Shown piece by piece: positions 27,194-35,407 of a DNA stretch of 64,000 bases. The position numbers and the translations under genes were made by a program. A model generated the notes under the pieces. It saw nothing but the letters and a program-made list of their open reading frames with translations, was not told where the DNA came from and did no database searches. Each line of letters starts with the position of its first letter. Position 1 is the first letter of the stretch. Source of the DNA: Natronospira proteinivora (GTDB lineage: Bacteria; Pseudomonadota; Gammaproteobacteria; Natronospirales; Natronospiraceae); the NCBI RefSeq assembly GCF_024170465.1, contig NZ_JALJYF010000002.1:558001-622000 (forward strand), read 5' to 3'.

Positions 27194-27940
27194 TTGGAAA
27201 TCGAGACCGCCGATATCACCTTGACCGGCGATCGCCAGAACAACCAGGACCGGCTCACCCTGATGGTGGGAGACAAGACGGTCATGCTGGGCGTGGCCGA
27301 CGGCATGGGCGGTCATTCGGACGGGGCGCTGGCGGCGGAGACGGCGGTGCGCGCCTGGTCGGCGGCCTTCAAATCCTCCGGCAAGCTCCTGCGGGCCCCG
27401 GTGAAGTTCCTCGAACACGCCATGCACCGGGCCCACCGCAAAGTCGCCGAGCTGGCCGAGGGAGTGAGCCAGGAAAAGGCCCCCGGGACCACCGGGGTGC
27501 TGGCCCTGATCAATAACGGCAAGGTTCGCTGGATCCATGCCGGGGACAGTCGGGCCTATCTTTTCCGGGACGGGCGCATCCGCCGACGCAGCCGGGATCA
27601 CAGCGTGGTGGATGAACTGCTCAACCGGGGCCAGATCAATGACGAGGAGGCCTTGAGCCATCCCATGCGTCATTATGTGGATTCCTGTCTGGGCGGCCCT
27701 GAAGGCGAGCCGGCCCTGAGGCTGCGGCGACGCCTGAGCCTGCGGCCCCGGGATATCGTGCTGCTCTGCAGTGATGGCTTCTGGGGCGCATTGGACATGG
27801 AGGCCGCCGCCCGCACCCTTTGCGAGGCTAAGGATCTGGATGCCGGTCTCACGGCCCTGGCCGAACAGGCTGCGAAAAACGCGGCTCCCGACAGCGATAA
27901 CATCACCGCCGTGGCGGTGCGCTGGTTGGCCCCGGAATAA
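27194..27940 (+). CDS. PP2C-family serine/threonine phosphatase
   Basis: A metal-dependent protein phosphatase of the Stp/PppA type. The core begins LEIETADITLTGDRQNNQDR, with the metal ligands in NNQDR, GVADGMGGHSDG, GTTGVLALI, HAGDSRAYLF, RRSRDHSVVDELL and the C-terminal SDGFWG and DSDNITAVAV. The frame is open from a GTG at 27098, but that part overlaps a promoter-like -10. The TTG at 27194 follows GGGGAG by 7 nt and starts the domain, giving 248 residues. No Ser/Thr kinase or FHA gene is next to it, so its partner is elsewhere. Confidence 0.85.
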   Translation: MEIETADITLTGDRQNNQDRLTLMVGDKTVMLGVADGMGGHSDGALAAETAVRAWSAAFKSSGKLLRAPVKFLEHAMHRAHRKVAELAEGVSQEKAPGTTGVLALINNGKVRWIHAGDSRAYLFRDGRIRRRSRDHSVVDELLNRGQINDEEALSHPMRHYVDSCLGGPEGEPALRLRRRLSLRPRDIVLLCSDGFWGALDMEAAARTLCEAKDLDAGLTALAEQAAKNAAPDSDNITAVAVRWLAPE

Positions 27941-27994
27941 GCCGGCGCCAATCTTCCATAGATCATCACTGTTTCAAACCCAAGGAGTTATCGA

Positions 27995-28714
27995 ATGCGA
28001 CATGACGGCCGCAGTGCGGAACAGTTGCGCGAGATCCGTTTGACCCGGCATTTCACAATGCACGCCGAGGGCTCGGTGCTTAGCGAGTTCGGCAATACCC
28101 GCGTGATTTGCACCGCCAGCGTCAGTGAGCGTGTGCCCGGCTTTCTGCGCGGCAGTGGCAAGGGCTGGGTCACCGCCGAGTACGGCATGCTGCCCCGCGC
28201 CACAGGCAGCCGCAGCGACCGAGAAGCGGCCCGTGGCAAGCAGGGCGGCCGGACCCTGGAAATCCAGCGCTTGATCGGCCGATCCCTGCGGGCGGTAATG
28301 GACCTGGATGCCCTGGGCGAGCGGGCCATTGTGCTGGACTGCGATGTCCTTCAGGCCGATGGCGGCACGCGCACGGCAGCCATCACCGGCGCCTGGGTGG
28401 CTTTGAAGGATGCCATCAACGGCCTGCTGGCCGACGGCGTTATCAAGAAGGACCCCATGCACGGCCAGGTAGCGGCGGTCTCCACCGGTATTGTTGACGG
28501 CCAGGCGGTACTGGATTTGGATTACCCGGAGGACTCGGGCGCCGAAACCGACCTTAATGTGGTAATGAACGAAGCCGGCGCCTTTATCGAAGTCCAGGGT
28601 ACCGCCGAGGGCCATGCCTTCCGGCGGGATGAACTGGACGAAATGCTGCGGCTGGCGGAGATAGGCATCAAGGAACTCCAGGCCCATCAGCTGGCGAGCC
28701 TGAAGCAGGACTGA
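27995..28714 (+). CDS. rph: Ribonuclease PH
   Basis: RNase PH is a phosphorolytic 3'-5' exonuclease that trims tRNA 3' ends. The 239-residue protein is full length: [80 protein letters not shown] and [16 protein letters not shown] are canonical. It follows the phosphatase gene by 54 bp and precedes rdgB, the usual rph-rdgB-hemW order. Confidence 0.97.
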   Translation: MRHDGRSAEQLREIRLTRHFTMHAEGSVLSEFGNTRVICTASVSERVPGFLRGSGKGWVTAEYGMLPRATGSRSDREAARGKQGGRTLEIQRLIGRSLRAVMDLDALGERAIVLDCDVLQADGGTRTAAITGAWVALKDAINGLLADGVIKKDPMHGQVAAVSTGIVDGQAVLDLDYPEDSGAETDLNVVMNEAGAFIEVQGTAEGHAFRRDELDEMLRLAEIGIKELQAHQLASLKQD

Positions 28715-28725
28715 GGGAGGCGCGT

Positions 28726-29334
28726 ATGGCTTTGTCTGAACTGGTTCTGGCCAGCAACAATCCGGGCAAATCGGCGGAGATGGGTGAAATCCTCGCCGAG
28801 ATGGGGATCAATGTCATTTCCCAGCGGGACTTCAACACCCCGGAGGCGAAGGAGACCGCCAATACCTTCGTGGAGAACGCCCTGATCAAGGCCCGCAATG
28901 CCGCCGCCTACAGCGGCCGGACTTGCCTGGCGGATGACTCCGGCCTGTGTGTGGACGCCCTGGAGGGTGAGCCGGGGGTGCGCTCGGCCCGATACGCCGG
29001 GCCCGATGCCAGCGACCAGGATAATGTGGATAAGCTGCTCAAGTCCCTGGCGGATCGAAAGGGGCCGGAACGCCGGGCCCGTTTTGTCTGTCTCATGGTC
29101 TGTCTGCGTCGAATGGATGATCCCCTGCCCCTGATCGCCATGGGGGAGTGGACCGGGCATATCGCCGAAGGACCCCGGGGGGAGGGCGGCTTCGGCTATG
29201 ACCCGATCTTCATACCGGATGGCGATCAGCGGACCGCCGCCGAGCTGCCCAAGGCGGAGAAAAACCGCATCAGCCATCGAGGCCAGGCCCTGGCGCAAAT
29301 GCAGCAAGCCCTGCTGGCCCTCAAGCAGGGCTGA
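28726..29334 (+). CDS. rdgB: XTP/dITP diphosphatase RdgB
   Basis: This 202-residue house-cleaning pyrophosphatase removes dITP, XTP and ITP from the nucleotide pool. Signatures are the N-terminal LVLASNNPGKSAEM, TFVENALIKARNAA, LADDSGLCVDALEGEPGVRS and GFGYDPIFIP, with the final SHRGQALAQM. The ATG has GGGAGG upstream, and the gene is 11 nt after rph. Confidence 0.97.
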   Translation: MALSELVLASNNPGKSAEMGEILAEMGINVISQRDFNTPEAKETANTFVENALIKARNAAAYSGRTCLADDSGLCVDALEGEPGVRSARYAGPDASDQDNVDKLLKSLADRKGPERRARFVCLMVCLRRMDDPLPLIAMGEWTGHIAEGPRGEGGFGYDPIFIPDGDQRTAAELPKAEKNRISHRGQALAQMQQALLALKQG

Positions 29335-29340
29335 GGACAC

Positions 29341-30525
29341 ATGCCCCACCAGATTCCACAATCGAGCACCCCGTTCGGCCACGTGCCGCTGGGGCTCTAC
29401 ATCCACCTGCCCTGGTGTGAGAAGAAGTGCCCCTATTGCGACTTCAACTCCCATGCCCTGACCGGCCCCATCCCGGAGGCGGATTACGTCACCGCCCTCA
29501 AGGCGGATATGGACCGGGAAGCGGCCTATGCCCAGGGACGGGTGATTGAGACGGTCTTCATCGGCGGCGGCACCCCCAGCCTGTTCTCGGCCCGGGCCAT
29601 CGGCGAGGTACTTGAGCATGCCGAGCAGACGGTGGGACTGGCCCCGGATGTGGAAATCACTCTGGAGTCCAATCCCGGCAGCGCCGAGGCCGAACGATTC
29701 AGGGACTATCGCGCCGCCGGGGTGAATCGGCTTTCCATCGGGGTGCAAAGTTTTGATGACCGGGCCTTGAAGGCCATCGGCCGCATCCACGACAGCGACC
29801 AGGCCCGGGAAGCAGCCCGCATGGCCCGGGAAGCCGGCTTTGAGCGGCTCAACCTGGATCTCATGTTCGGCCTGCCCGACCAATCCGAGGACCAGGCCCT
29901 GGCGGATGTGGAGACCGCCCTCGCCCTCGATCCGGATCATATCTCCCACTATGAGCTGACCCTGGAGCCCAACACGGCCTTTCACAGCCGCCCGCCCGAG
30001 CTGCCGGACGAGGACCAGCGCTGGGCCATGCAGGAACGCTGTGGAGAAGGCCTTGAACGGGCGGGACTGGGCCGCTACGAAATTTCGGCCTGGGCCCGGC
30101 CCGGGCAGGCCTGCCGGCACAACCTCAACTATTGGCGATTCGGTGATTATCTGGCCATCGGCGCAGGCGCCCACGGCAAGCACAGCCTGAATGACGGTCA
30201 GGTCTGGCGAAACCGAAAGCATCGGATTCCCCAGCGCTTCATGGCCCTGACCACCCAGGGCGAAGCCGAGGTCAGCCGCCACGCCCTGACCCCGGAGAAC
30301 CGGGTCTTTGAATACATGCTCAATGCCCTGCGCCTGGTGGAAGGCTTCTCCGAGGGGCATTTTGAACGGCTCACCGCACTTGACGCCGAGCGCATTCGCC
30401 CCGCCCTGCGCCAGCTGCAACGGGAAGGACTGATGCAGCAGGCCGGTGAACAGTGGCGGCCCAGCGCCCGGGGCCTGAATTTTCTCAATGAACTGCAGGC
30501 GCGATTCCTGCCGGAGGCGGCCTGA
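29341..30525 (+). CDS. hemW: HemW, heme chaperone/radical SAM protein
   Basis: HemW is a HemN-like radical-SAM protein that binds heme and is thought to deliver it to respiratory enzymes; it is often misannotated as coproporphyrinogen oxidase. The 394-residue product has the cluster motif PWCEKKCPYCDFNSH, IGGGTPSLF, ESNPGS, VNRLSIGVQSFDD and GAGAHGKHS. It follows rdgB by 6 nt and shares one base with the next small gene (TGATG). Confidence 0.93.
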   Translation: MPHQIPQSSTPFGHVPLGLYIHLPWCEKKCPYCDFNSHALTGPIPEADYVTALKADMDREAAYAQGRVIETVFIGGGTPSLFSARAIGEVLEHAEQTVGLAPDVEITLESNPGSAEAERFRDYRAAGVNRLSIGVQSFDDRALKAIGRIHDSDQAREAARMAREAGFERLNLDLMFGLPDQSEDQALADVETALALDPDHISHYELTLEPNTAFHSRPPELPDEDQRWAMQERCGEGLERAGLGRYEISAWARPGQACRHNLNYWRFGDYLAIGAGAHGKHSLNDGQVWRNRKHRIPQRFMALTTQGEAEVSRHALTPENRVFEYMLNALRLVEGFSEGHFERLTALDAERIRPALRQLQREGLMQQAGEQWRPSARGLNFLNELQARFLPEAA

Positions 30526-30713
30526 TGGAGGAACTGTCCTCCCCCGCCATCACCTGCCCCTGGTGTTTTGAGAGCATCGAGATCCAGCTGGAGCCGGAGT
30601 CGGAAGCCGGCGAATGGGTGGAAGACTGTTCGGTCTGCTGCCACCCCATTAACCTGACCCTGAGCATCGAACCCGACGGGCGGTGGCAGATACAGGCCGA
30701 CAGGAGCCACTGA
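30525..30713 (+). CDS. CPXCG-motif cysteine-rich protein
   Basis: A 62-residue small zinc-ribbon-like protein with two cysteine pairs: CPWC near residue 11 and the CSVCCHP stretch near residue 35. They are spaced as in the short CPXCG family (ITCPWCFESIEI, DCSVCCHPINL). Its ATG shares the last base of the hemW stop, so it is translated with hemW. Function unknown; metal binding is inferred from the cysteines. Confidence 0.85.
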   Translation: MEELSSPAITCPWCFESIEIQLEPESEAGEWVEDCSVCCHPINLTLSIEPDGRWQIQADRSH

Positions 30714-31178
30714 TTCCCTCGACCGCCGACACAGAAACGCCGCTGTCAAGGGATTTATTCACATGAAATCACGAGCAAGGCCGAGCCCTGCCTGATCCGT
30801 CCCCGGGCATGGAATCACACTTTAGATAATCCTTAAGTTTCTGTTTTTACTGAATAAAAAATGAATGGCCATTTCTTGGCCGATCCAATAAAGAAGCCGA
30901 TAACAAAGGCCCGGGAGCGACTTGGCCCCATTTTCTCCACAGACTTATCCACAGATACTGTGGAAAGACGAGAAAGCCCTTTCGGGACGGTGGCTTAGCA
31001 ACTTTTCCTCATGCAACATGAAAAACATAAAGATCGAAGGCACGGAATAGGGACACAGACGCGGGAAAATCGGACACAGGACTTGCCGTAGAGCCCCCAG
31101 GGCTTTACAATTTCGCGTTTCCAAATTTCAGCGGCCAGGCAAACCCGCCGGGCCGACAGCAGTCGGGATAGCAACGCC
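30714..31178. other. Gap with DnaA-box cluster and rpmE promoter
   Basis: This 465-bp gap has no supported gene. It is locally AT-rich (30820-30900). Three DnaA-box-like 9-mers lie within 35 bp: TTCTCCACA (30933-30941, one mismatch), a perfect TTATCCACA (30945-30953) and an inverted TGTGGAAAG (30959-30967, two mismatches). The rpmE promoter lies at 31083-31111. A small CCGAC-AGCA-GTCGG hairpin (31153-31166) sits just before the rpmE start and could affect translation. Confidence 0.6.
31083..31111 (+). promoter_or_regulatory. Sigma-70-type promoter of rpmE
   Basis: TTGCCG (31083-31088) and TACAAT (31106-31111) are spaced by exactly 17 bp, matching four and five of six consensus positions respectively. 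The predicted start near 31118 leaves a leader of about 60 nt before the rpmE ATG. Confidence 0.65.
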
Positions 31179-31388
31179 ATGAAAGCGCAGATCCATCCGG
31201 AATACGCCGAAGTCAACGTGACCTGCAGCTGCGGGAATCAATTCACCACCCGCTCCACTCTGGGCAAGGACCTGCAGGTGGAAGTGTGCTCTGCCTGCCA
31301 TCCCTTCTTCACGGGCAAGCAGAAAATCATGGACACTGCGGGCCGAGTGGACAAGTTCCGTCGCAAGTACGGTCGCAAGAGCGCCTAA
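31179..31388 (+). CDS. rpmE: Ribosomal protein L31 (zinc-binding form)
   Basis: A 69-residue L31 of the zinc-binding type. The four ligands are present as CSCGN (Cys 16, 18) and CSACHP (Cys 37, 40), with [17 protein letters not shown] at the C terminus. The paralogue that replaces it under zinc starvation lacks these cysteines, so this is the zinc-replete form. It has its own promoter and is followed by a strong hairpin. Confidence 0.97.
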   Translation: MKAQIHPEYAEVNVTCSCGNQFTTRSTLGKDLQVEVCSACHPFFTGKQKIMDTAGRVDKFRRKYGRKSA

Positions 31389-31400
31389 CATCCCCTTGCC

Positions 31401-31429
31401 GGCCGGTACGCCCCTTGGGCGTGCCGGCC
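31401..31429 (+). terminator. Strong hairpin after rpmE
   Basis: GGCCGGTACGCCC-cttg-GGGCGTGCCGGCC forms a 13-bp stem (one G-T pair) starting 13 nt after the rpmE stop. It lacks a T-run, so it may end transcripts inefficiently or protect the 3' end of the rpmE mRNA rather than act as a classic terminator. Confidence 0.5.
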
Positions 31430-31442
31430 TGTCCCCACCCGT

Positions 31443-31472
31443 CTGTCATTCCCGCTCCATCTGGCCTATAAT
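31443..31472 (+). promoter_or_regulatory. Promoter of gltA
   Basis: A perfect -10 TATAAT (31467-31472) lies 18 bp after CTGTCA (31443-31448, four of six -35 positions). Transcription from about 31479 gives an unusually long leader of about 210 nt before the gltA ATG. That leader has a hairpin GGGTGCCAGG/CCTGGTGCCC (about 31487-31507) and no recognised riboswitch or ORF. Confidence 0.6.
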
Positions 31473-31691
31473 CGGGCGCCCGGTTCAGGGTGCCAGGTCC
31501 TGGTGCCCGCCGGTTTCGATCGTCCGCATGTCCATATTTCACGGGATGTCAGGCCACGGCCGACACGCCGCTGCGAGCGACAACGCTCAGCGCTGCGAAC
31601 GAATGCGCATCTCGTGTAAAGGCAGGCCGGGCCAGGGGGCCCGCCGGGCGGCGACCGTGATAACAGGTTTCCACAGAAGCGAGACAACATC

Positions 31692-32987
31692 ATGAGTGAC
31701 AAGACCTGCAAGCTTGGCATGCCGGGCAAGGAAGGCGGCACCGAACTGCCCATTCGCGAGGGTACTTTGGGTCCGTCCACCGTGGACATCGGGCAGCTCT
31801 ACAAGTCCGAAGGCATCTTCACCTTCGACCCGGGCTTTACCTCCACCGCCAGCTGCAAGAGCGCCATCACCTTCATCGACGGTGAGAAGGGCCAGCTTCT
31901 GTACCGAGGCTATCCCATTGAGCAGCTCGCCGAGCACTCCAGCTTCCTGGAAGTCTCCTATCTGCTCATGTACGGCGAACTGCCCAAGCGGGAAGAACTG
32001 GAAACGTTCAAGAATTCCATCCTCTACCACACCATGATCAATGAATCGCTGCTGCGGTTCTTCAATGGCTTTCATTACGATGCCCACCCCATGGCCATGA
32101 TGACTGGGGTGGTGGGTTCCCTGTCGGCTTTCTATCACGACGAGAACGCCATGCGGGACCCGGGGCAGCGGGATACCTTCGCCCATCGCATCATCGCCAA
32201 GATGCCCACCATTGCGGCGGCGGCCTACAAGCATTCCATCGGCCAGCCCTTTATGTATCCGCAGAACCATCTGGGCTACTGTTCCAACCTGCTGCATATG
32301 TTCTTCTCGGTACCGGCGGAGGCCTATTCCCCGGATCCGGTGGCGGCCGAGGCTTTGGATCTGCTGTTCATCCTGCACGCTGATCACGAGCAGAATGCGT
32401 CCACTTCCACCGTGCGCCTGGCCGGCAGCACCGGCACCAATCCCTATGCGGCCATCGCCTCCGGCGTCACCGCCCTTTGGGGCCCGGCCCATGGTGGTGC
32501 CAATGAAGCCGTGCTGGCCATGCTCAATCAGATCGGCGATGTGAAAAACATCCCTGAGTACATTGCGCGCGCCAAGGACAAGGACGATCCCTTCCGGCTG
32601 ATGGGCTTCGGCCACCGGGTCTACAAGAATTACGACCCCCGCGCCAAGATCATCCGGGAGATGTGCTACAAGGTCTTGAAGCGCTTGGGCAAGGAGAACG
32701 ATCCCTTGCTGGAACTGGCCATGGAGCTGGAGCACATCGCCCTGAACGACGATTACTTCGTGGAGAAGAAGCTCTACCCCAATGTGGATTTCTATTCCGG
32801 GATCATCTACAAGGCCCTGGGCATTCCGGTGAGCATGTTCACGGTGATGTTTGCCATTGCCCGCACCGTGGGCTGGACGGCCCATTGGATGGAGATGGTC
32901 AACGATCCGGCCATGCGCATCGGCCGCCCCCGTCAGCTGTACGTGGGCGAAGGGCCCCGGGATTACTTGTCCCTGGATCGCCGCTAA
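31692..32987 (+). CDS. gltA: Type II citrate synthase
   Basis: Citrate synthase condenses oxaloacetate and acetyl-CoA at the entry of the TCA cycle. The 431-residue protein is of the hexameric, NADH-sensitive Gram-negative type. It has [54 protein letters not shown], the catalytic His in GPAHGGAN, the second His in FGHRVYK and the catalytic Asp in NVDFYSG. It has its own promoter with a long leader and ends at a strong terminator. Confidence 0.97.
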   Translation: MSDKTCKLGMPGKEGGTELPIREGTLGPSTVDIGQLYKSEGIFTFDPGFTSTASCKSAITFIDGEKGQLLYRGYPIEQLAEHSSFLEVSYLLMYGELPKREELETFKNSILYHTMINESLLRFFNGFHYDAHPMAMMTGVVGSLSAFYHDENAMRDPGQRDTFAHRIIAKMPTIAAAAYKHSIGQPFMYPQNHLGYCSNLLHMFFSVPAEAYSPDPVAAEALDLLFILHADHEQNASTSTVRLAGSTGTNPYAAIASGVTALWGPAHGGANEAVLAMLNQIGDVKNIPEYIARAKDKDDPFRLMGFGHRVYKNYDPRAKIIREMCYKVLKRLGKENDPLLELAMELEHIALNDDYFVEKKLYPNVDFYSGIIYKALGIPVSMFTVMFAIARTVGWTAHWMEMVNDPAMRIGRPRQLYVGEGPRDYLSLDRR

Positions 32988-33022
32988 ACGTTTTCGGCCG
33001 GCTCTTGGCCGTAAACACAATG

Positions 33023-33055
33023 AACCGGAGCCCGGCAGCGGGCTCCGGTTTTTTT
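33023..33055 (+). terminator. Rho-independent terminator of gltA
   Basis: AACCGGAGCCC-ggcagc-GGGCTCCGGTT followed by T7 is a textbook intrinsic terminator, 36 nt after the gltA stop. Confidence 0.93.
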
Positions 33056-33069
33056 GTGCCGAAACCCTC

Positions 33070-33162
33070 ATGAGTAACAGCCCCCAAGTCCAGCTACTTG
33101 AGCAACTCAAACGAAGCCAAAGCCAACTAACCGCCTCCACCGCTTTCCAACTGGAGGATTGA
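33070..33162 (+). repeat. Copy 1 of the RSQSQ-encoding repeat (short ORF remnant)
   Basis: A 31-codon frame, ATG to TGA, contains LLEQLKRSQSQLT and ends in LED. The DNA around 33094-33129 (AACGAAGCCAAAGCCA core) recurs inverted at 33780-33815 and 48197-48239, where the matching frames read LLRQFERSQSQLT and LLGQPERSQSQFT. The first two copies share the ED-stop followed directly by an inverted-repeat element. It may be the 3' remnant of a mobile-element gene; I do not recognise the family. Confidence 0.6.
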
Positions 33163-33427
33163 GCACATGGTGGGATTTTCCAGGGCTAGGCCACTCGCCA
33201 AGGTCCGTACGCGCTCGCAGCCCCACCCCGGCTTTCTCTCGCAAGGCGCGAGGAGCGCCGTGTAGCCACCGTGCTACATAAGCGAGTCGCAACGTAGTCG
33301 AGAGGAAGCTGGGGTGGGGCTGCGAGTGCGTACGGGCCTTGGCGAGTGGCCCTGACAGGGATGTCGCGCCCAGAGCGTCTCAGGGATGGATTCACAGCGT
33401 CCCTGGAAAATTCCACCATGTGATCAA
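33159..33427. mobile_element. MITE-like 269-bp inverted-repeat element
   Basis: Terminal arms of 27 bp (33159-33185 TTGAGCACATGGTGGGATTT onward, and 33401-33427) pair with two mismatches. A second pair of 52-bp arms lies inside (33189-33240 and 33300-33351, GGCCACTCGCCAAGG onward), pairing with four mismatches. The centre (33241-33299) holds a GTAGC/GCTAC hairpin. A 49-bp asymmetric piece lies only on the right. No gene is encoded. The size and terminal repeats suggest a miniature non-autonomous transposon or a very large cruciform; no target-site duplication is evident. Confidence 0.6.
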
Positions 33428-33601
33428 GCCGTGAAGTTGAAACAGAAACCTACCCCATCAGCTGGCCATAGCTAGAACAGCCCAGACGCCTGCTAAGCAA
33501 TAACACTTCGAATCTACCCAATGCGAACACGGTTCAAGGTTCTATTGGCTCAATGATCTAATGCTGTCAGGTTCAGAACCCTACGAGGCGATTTGGGCTT
33601 T

Positions 33602-33787
33602 GCCAGCTGGAGGGAGTGGACTGCTTTCAGGGCTTCACGGCTTGAGTCGTTGGTATTCCTTTTCAGGACCGCCGTGGACCCATCCCTGGGAGGCTTCGAA
33701 AAAATCATCCACGATTTTTACGATCCTGAAAAGGAATACCAACGACTCAATCCTCCCAGATTAAAGCAGTGAAGATGGTGAGCTGGC
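33602..33787. repeat. Second nested inverted-repeat element
   Basis: Perfect 27-bp arms TTGAGTCGTTGGTATTCCTT onward (33642-33668) and their complement (33724-33750) enclose smaller nested arms (CGTGGA/TCCACG). Outside them the symmetry continues imperfectly (GCCAGCT...ACTGCTTT on both sides) to about 33602 and 33787. The right side runs into copy 2 of the RSQSQ repeat. The left flank CTTCACGGCTTGA (33633-33645) is the inverse of the right flank of the 33159-33427 element, so the two elements are related in layout but differ in arm sequence. Confidence 0.65.
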
Positions 33788-33815
33788 TTTGGCTTCGTTC
33801 GAACTGCCTCAGTAG
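33780..33815 (-). repeat. Copy 2 of the RSQSQ-encoding repeat
   Basis: CTGGCTTTGGCTTCGTTCGA is the inverse orientation of copy 1. The minus frame reads LLRQFERSQSQLT and then TALIWED-stop, the same spacing to the stop codon as in copy 1 (TAFQLED-stop). Similarity at both DNA and peptide level suggests a formerly coding 3' end. Confidence 0.6.
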
Positions 33816-33874
33816 GCACCTCCATCTTGCAGTAGTTTCGGTTCGGATTGACTTGCCAACGCGCTCCGATTGAC

Positions 33875-35317
33875 TCATGACTGGCGGATGGCGCGGGCAG
33901 CGGCGAGGGCCTCTTCCCTGGAGGTCTTGTAGTCGATGATGGGCTCCGGGTAATCCCGGCCCAGCTGAATCCCGGCGGCCGCGAGGATGGCCGGGGCCGA
34001 CGCCTGGGGGGTGTGGATGTCGCGGTCCGGCAACTCGGCCAGTTCGGGCACCCAGCGGCGGATATAGCGGCCCTGGGGATCGAAGCGCTTGCTCTGGGTC
34101 CAGGGATTGAAGATGCGGAAATAAGGCGCGGCATCGGCACCAGAGCCGGCCGACCATTGCCAGCCCATGCTGTTATTGGCCAGATCCGCATCCACCAGGG
34201 TGTCCCAGAACCAGCGGGCCCCTTCCTGCCAGGGGGCGCGGATATTCTTCACCAGCAGGGAGGCGGCGATCATGCGTACCCGGTTGTGCATATAGCCGGT
34301 GGCCCAGAGCTCGCGCATGCCGGCATCGACGATGGGAAAGCCCGTCTCGCCCCGCTGCCAGGCCCGCAACAGGGGCTGGTAACCCTCCCGCCAGGGGAAG
34401 CCCGCCCAGCGCTCGTATAGGGGCTCATCCGAGCTGTGGGGAAATTCGAACAAGACATGATGGGCGAACTCCCGCCAGGCCAGTTGGCGTAACCAGGCCT
34501 CGCCGCCCTCGCTCAGGCGGGCTTGTCCGGCCATTCGGGCCCGGGCGCGATGCCAGGCCTGGTGGGGGCTGATCTCGCCGAAATGCAGATGGGGGGAAAG
34601 CCGGGCCGTGTCCGACTCGGCGGGCAAATCACGGCCGTCCTTGTAAACCGCCATGGCGCCATCCAGGAAATGGTCCAGGGCCAGGGCGGCACCGGCTTCC
34701 CCCGGCTGCCATAGATCGTGCAGTTTGCGATCCCAGCGGGGCCGGAGCAGCAGGCCCAGCTCTGCCACGGTCTGCCTGGACGGCCATTGCCCGGGCGGTC
34801 GCAAAGTGGGCGGTTGGCGGAGAGGCTGGGGTGGATCCCCTTGCTTGGCCAGGGTCCGCCAGAAGGGAGTGAAGACCCGATAGGGCTCGCCCTTGCCGGT
34901 GCGCATCTCCCAAGGCTCACGCAATAGATGGGCGCGGAAACTTTTGGCGTTCACGCCTTGCTCACGCAAGGCGGCTTTAACGGACCGATCCCGCTCCACG
35001 ATCAAGGGCTCGTAAAGGCGATTCCAGTAAACCCCCTCGGCACCGGTCTCATCAATCAATTCTCGCAGCAGGGAAAGACTGGACTGGCCCCGGCGAATGA
35101 TCAGACGGCTTTGCTTGGCCGCCAGGTCCTGGGACAGGGCCTGGAGGCTTGCATGCAGCCACCAGCAACTGGCCCCACCCGGGGCCCATTGGGCCTCTTC
35201 TTCCGGGGCATGGAGATAGACCGGAATCACACGCTCGGCTTCTTCCACCGCCGCGCGCAATGCCGGATTGTCCGCCAGACGCAGATCCCGGCGGAACCAA
35301 AGGATGACTGTTTTCAT
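33875..35317 (-). CDS. phrB: Deoxyribodipyrimidine photolyase
   Basis: A 480-residue class I CPD photolyase/cryptochrome-family flavoprotein that repairs UV-induced pyrimidine dimers using blue light. The N-terminal antenna domain begins MKTVILWFRRDLRLADNPAL. The C-terminal FAD domain has RLSPHLHFGEISPHQAW, WREFAHHVLFEFP, GFPIVDAGMREL, TGYMHNRVRM and DADLANNSMGWQWSAGSG, all typical of photolyases. The start is the ATG at 35317; an upstream GTG is less likely. It may belong to the same light response as the LitR regulator 10 kb away, although no LitR-like repeat was seen before it. Confidence 0.95.
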   Translation of the reverse strand: MKTVILWFRRDLRLADNPALRAAVEEAERVIPVYLHAPEEEAQWAPGGASCWWLHASLQALSQDLAAKQSRLIIRRGQSSLSLLRELIDETGAEGVYWNRLYEPLIVERDRSVKAALREQGVNAKSFRAHLLREPWEMRTGKGEPYRVFTPFWRTLAKQGDPPQPLRQPPTLRPPGQWPSRQTVAELGLLLRPRWDRKLHDLWQPGEAGAALALDHFLDGAMAVYKDGRDLPAESDTARLSPHLHFGEISPHQAWHRARARMAGQARLSEGGEAWLRQLAWREFAHHVLFEFPHSSDEPLYERWAGFPWREGYQPLLRAWQRGETGFPIVDAGMRELWATGYMHNRVRMIAASLLVKNIRAPWQEGARWFWDTLVDADLANNSMGWQWSAGSGADAAPYFRIFNPWTQSKRFDPQGRYIRRWVPELAELPDRDIHTPQASAPAILAAAGIQLGRDYPEPIIDYKTSREEALAAARAIRQS

Positions 35318-35407
35318 ATTCTGGTCCGTGCTTTTTGTTATTGTTGCCACTTCAACACCCTGTGGGATTTATTCCGGCAGGGCAAGCCGTGAAGTTGGGA
35401 GTTGAGC

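Noticed and set aside
29341-30525. Oxygen-independent coproporphyrinogen oxidase (HemN)
   Set aside because: The length, the rdgB neighbour and the short N terminus before the CxxxCxxC motif fit HemW.
30714-31178. Chromosomal replication origin
   Set aside because: Only one perfect DnaA box and two partial ones, with no dnaA, dnaN, gidA or rpmH nearby.
31141-31178. L31 autoregulatory leader RNA
   Set aside because: There is a 5-bp hairpin before the rpmE start, but I cannot match it to a known L31 leader by eye, so it is mentioned only as a small stem.
33070-33162. A functional small protein
   Set aside because: The frame follows a terminator, lacks a convincing ribosome-binding site, and its sequence belongs to a repeat present in three degenerate copies.
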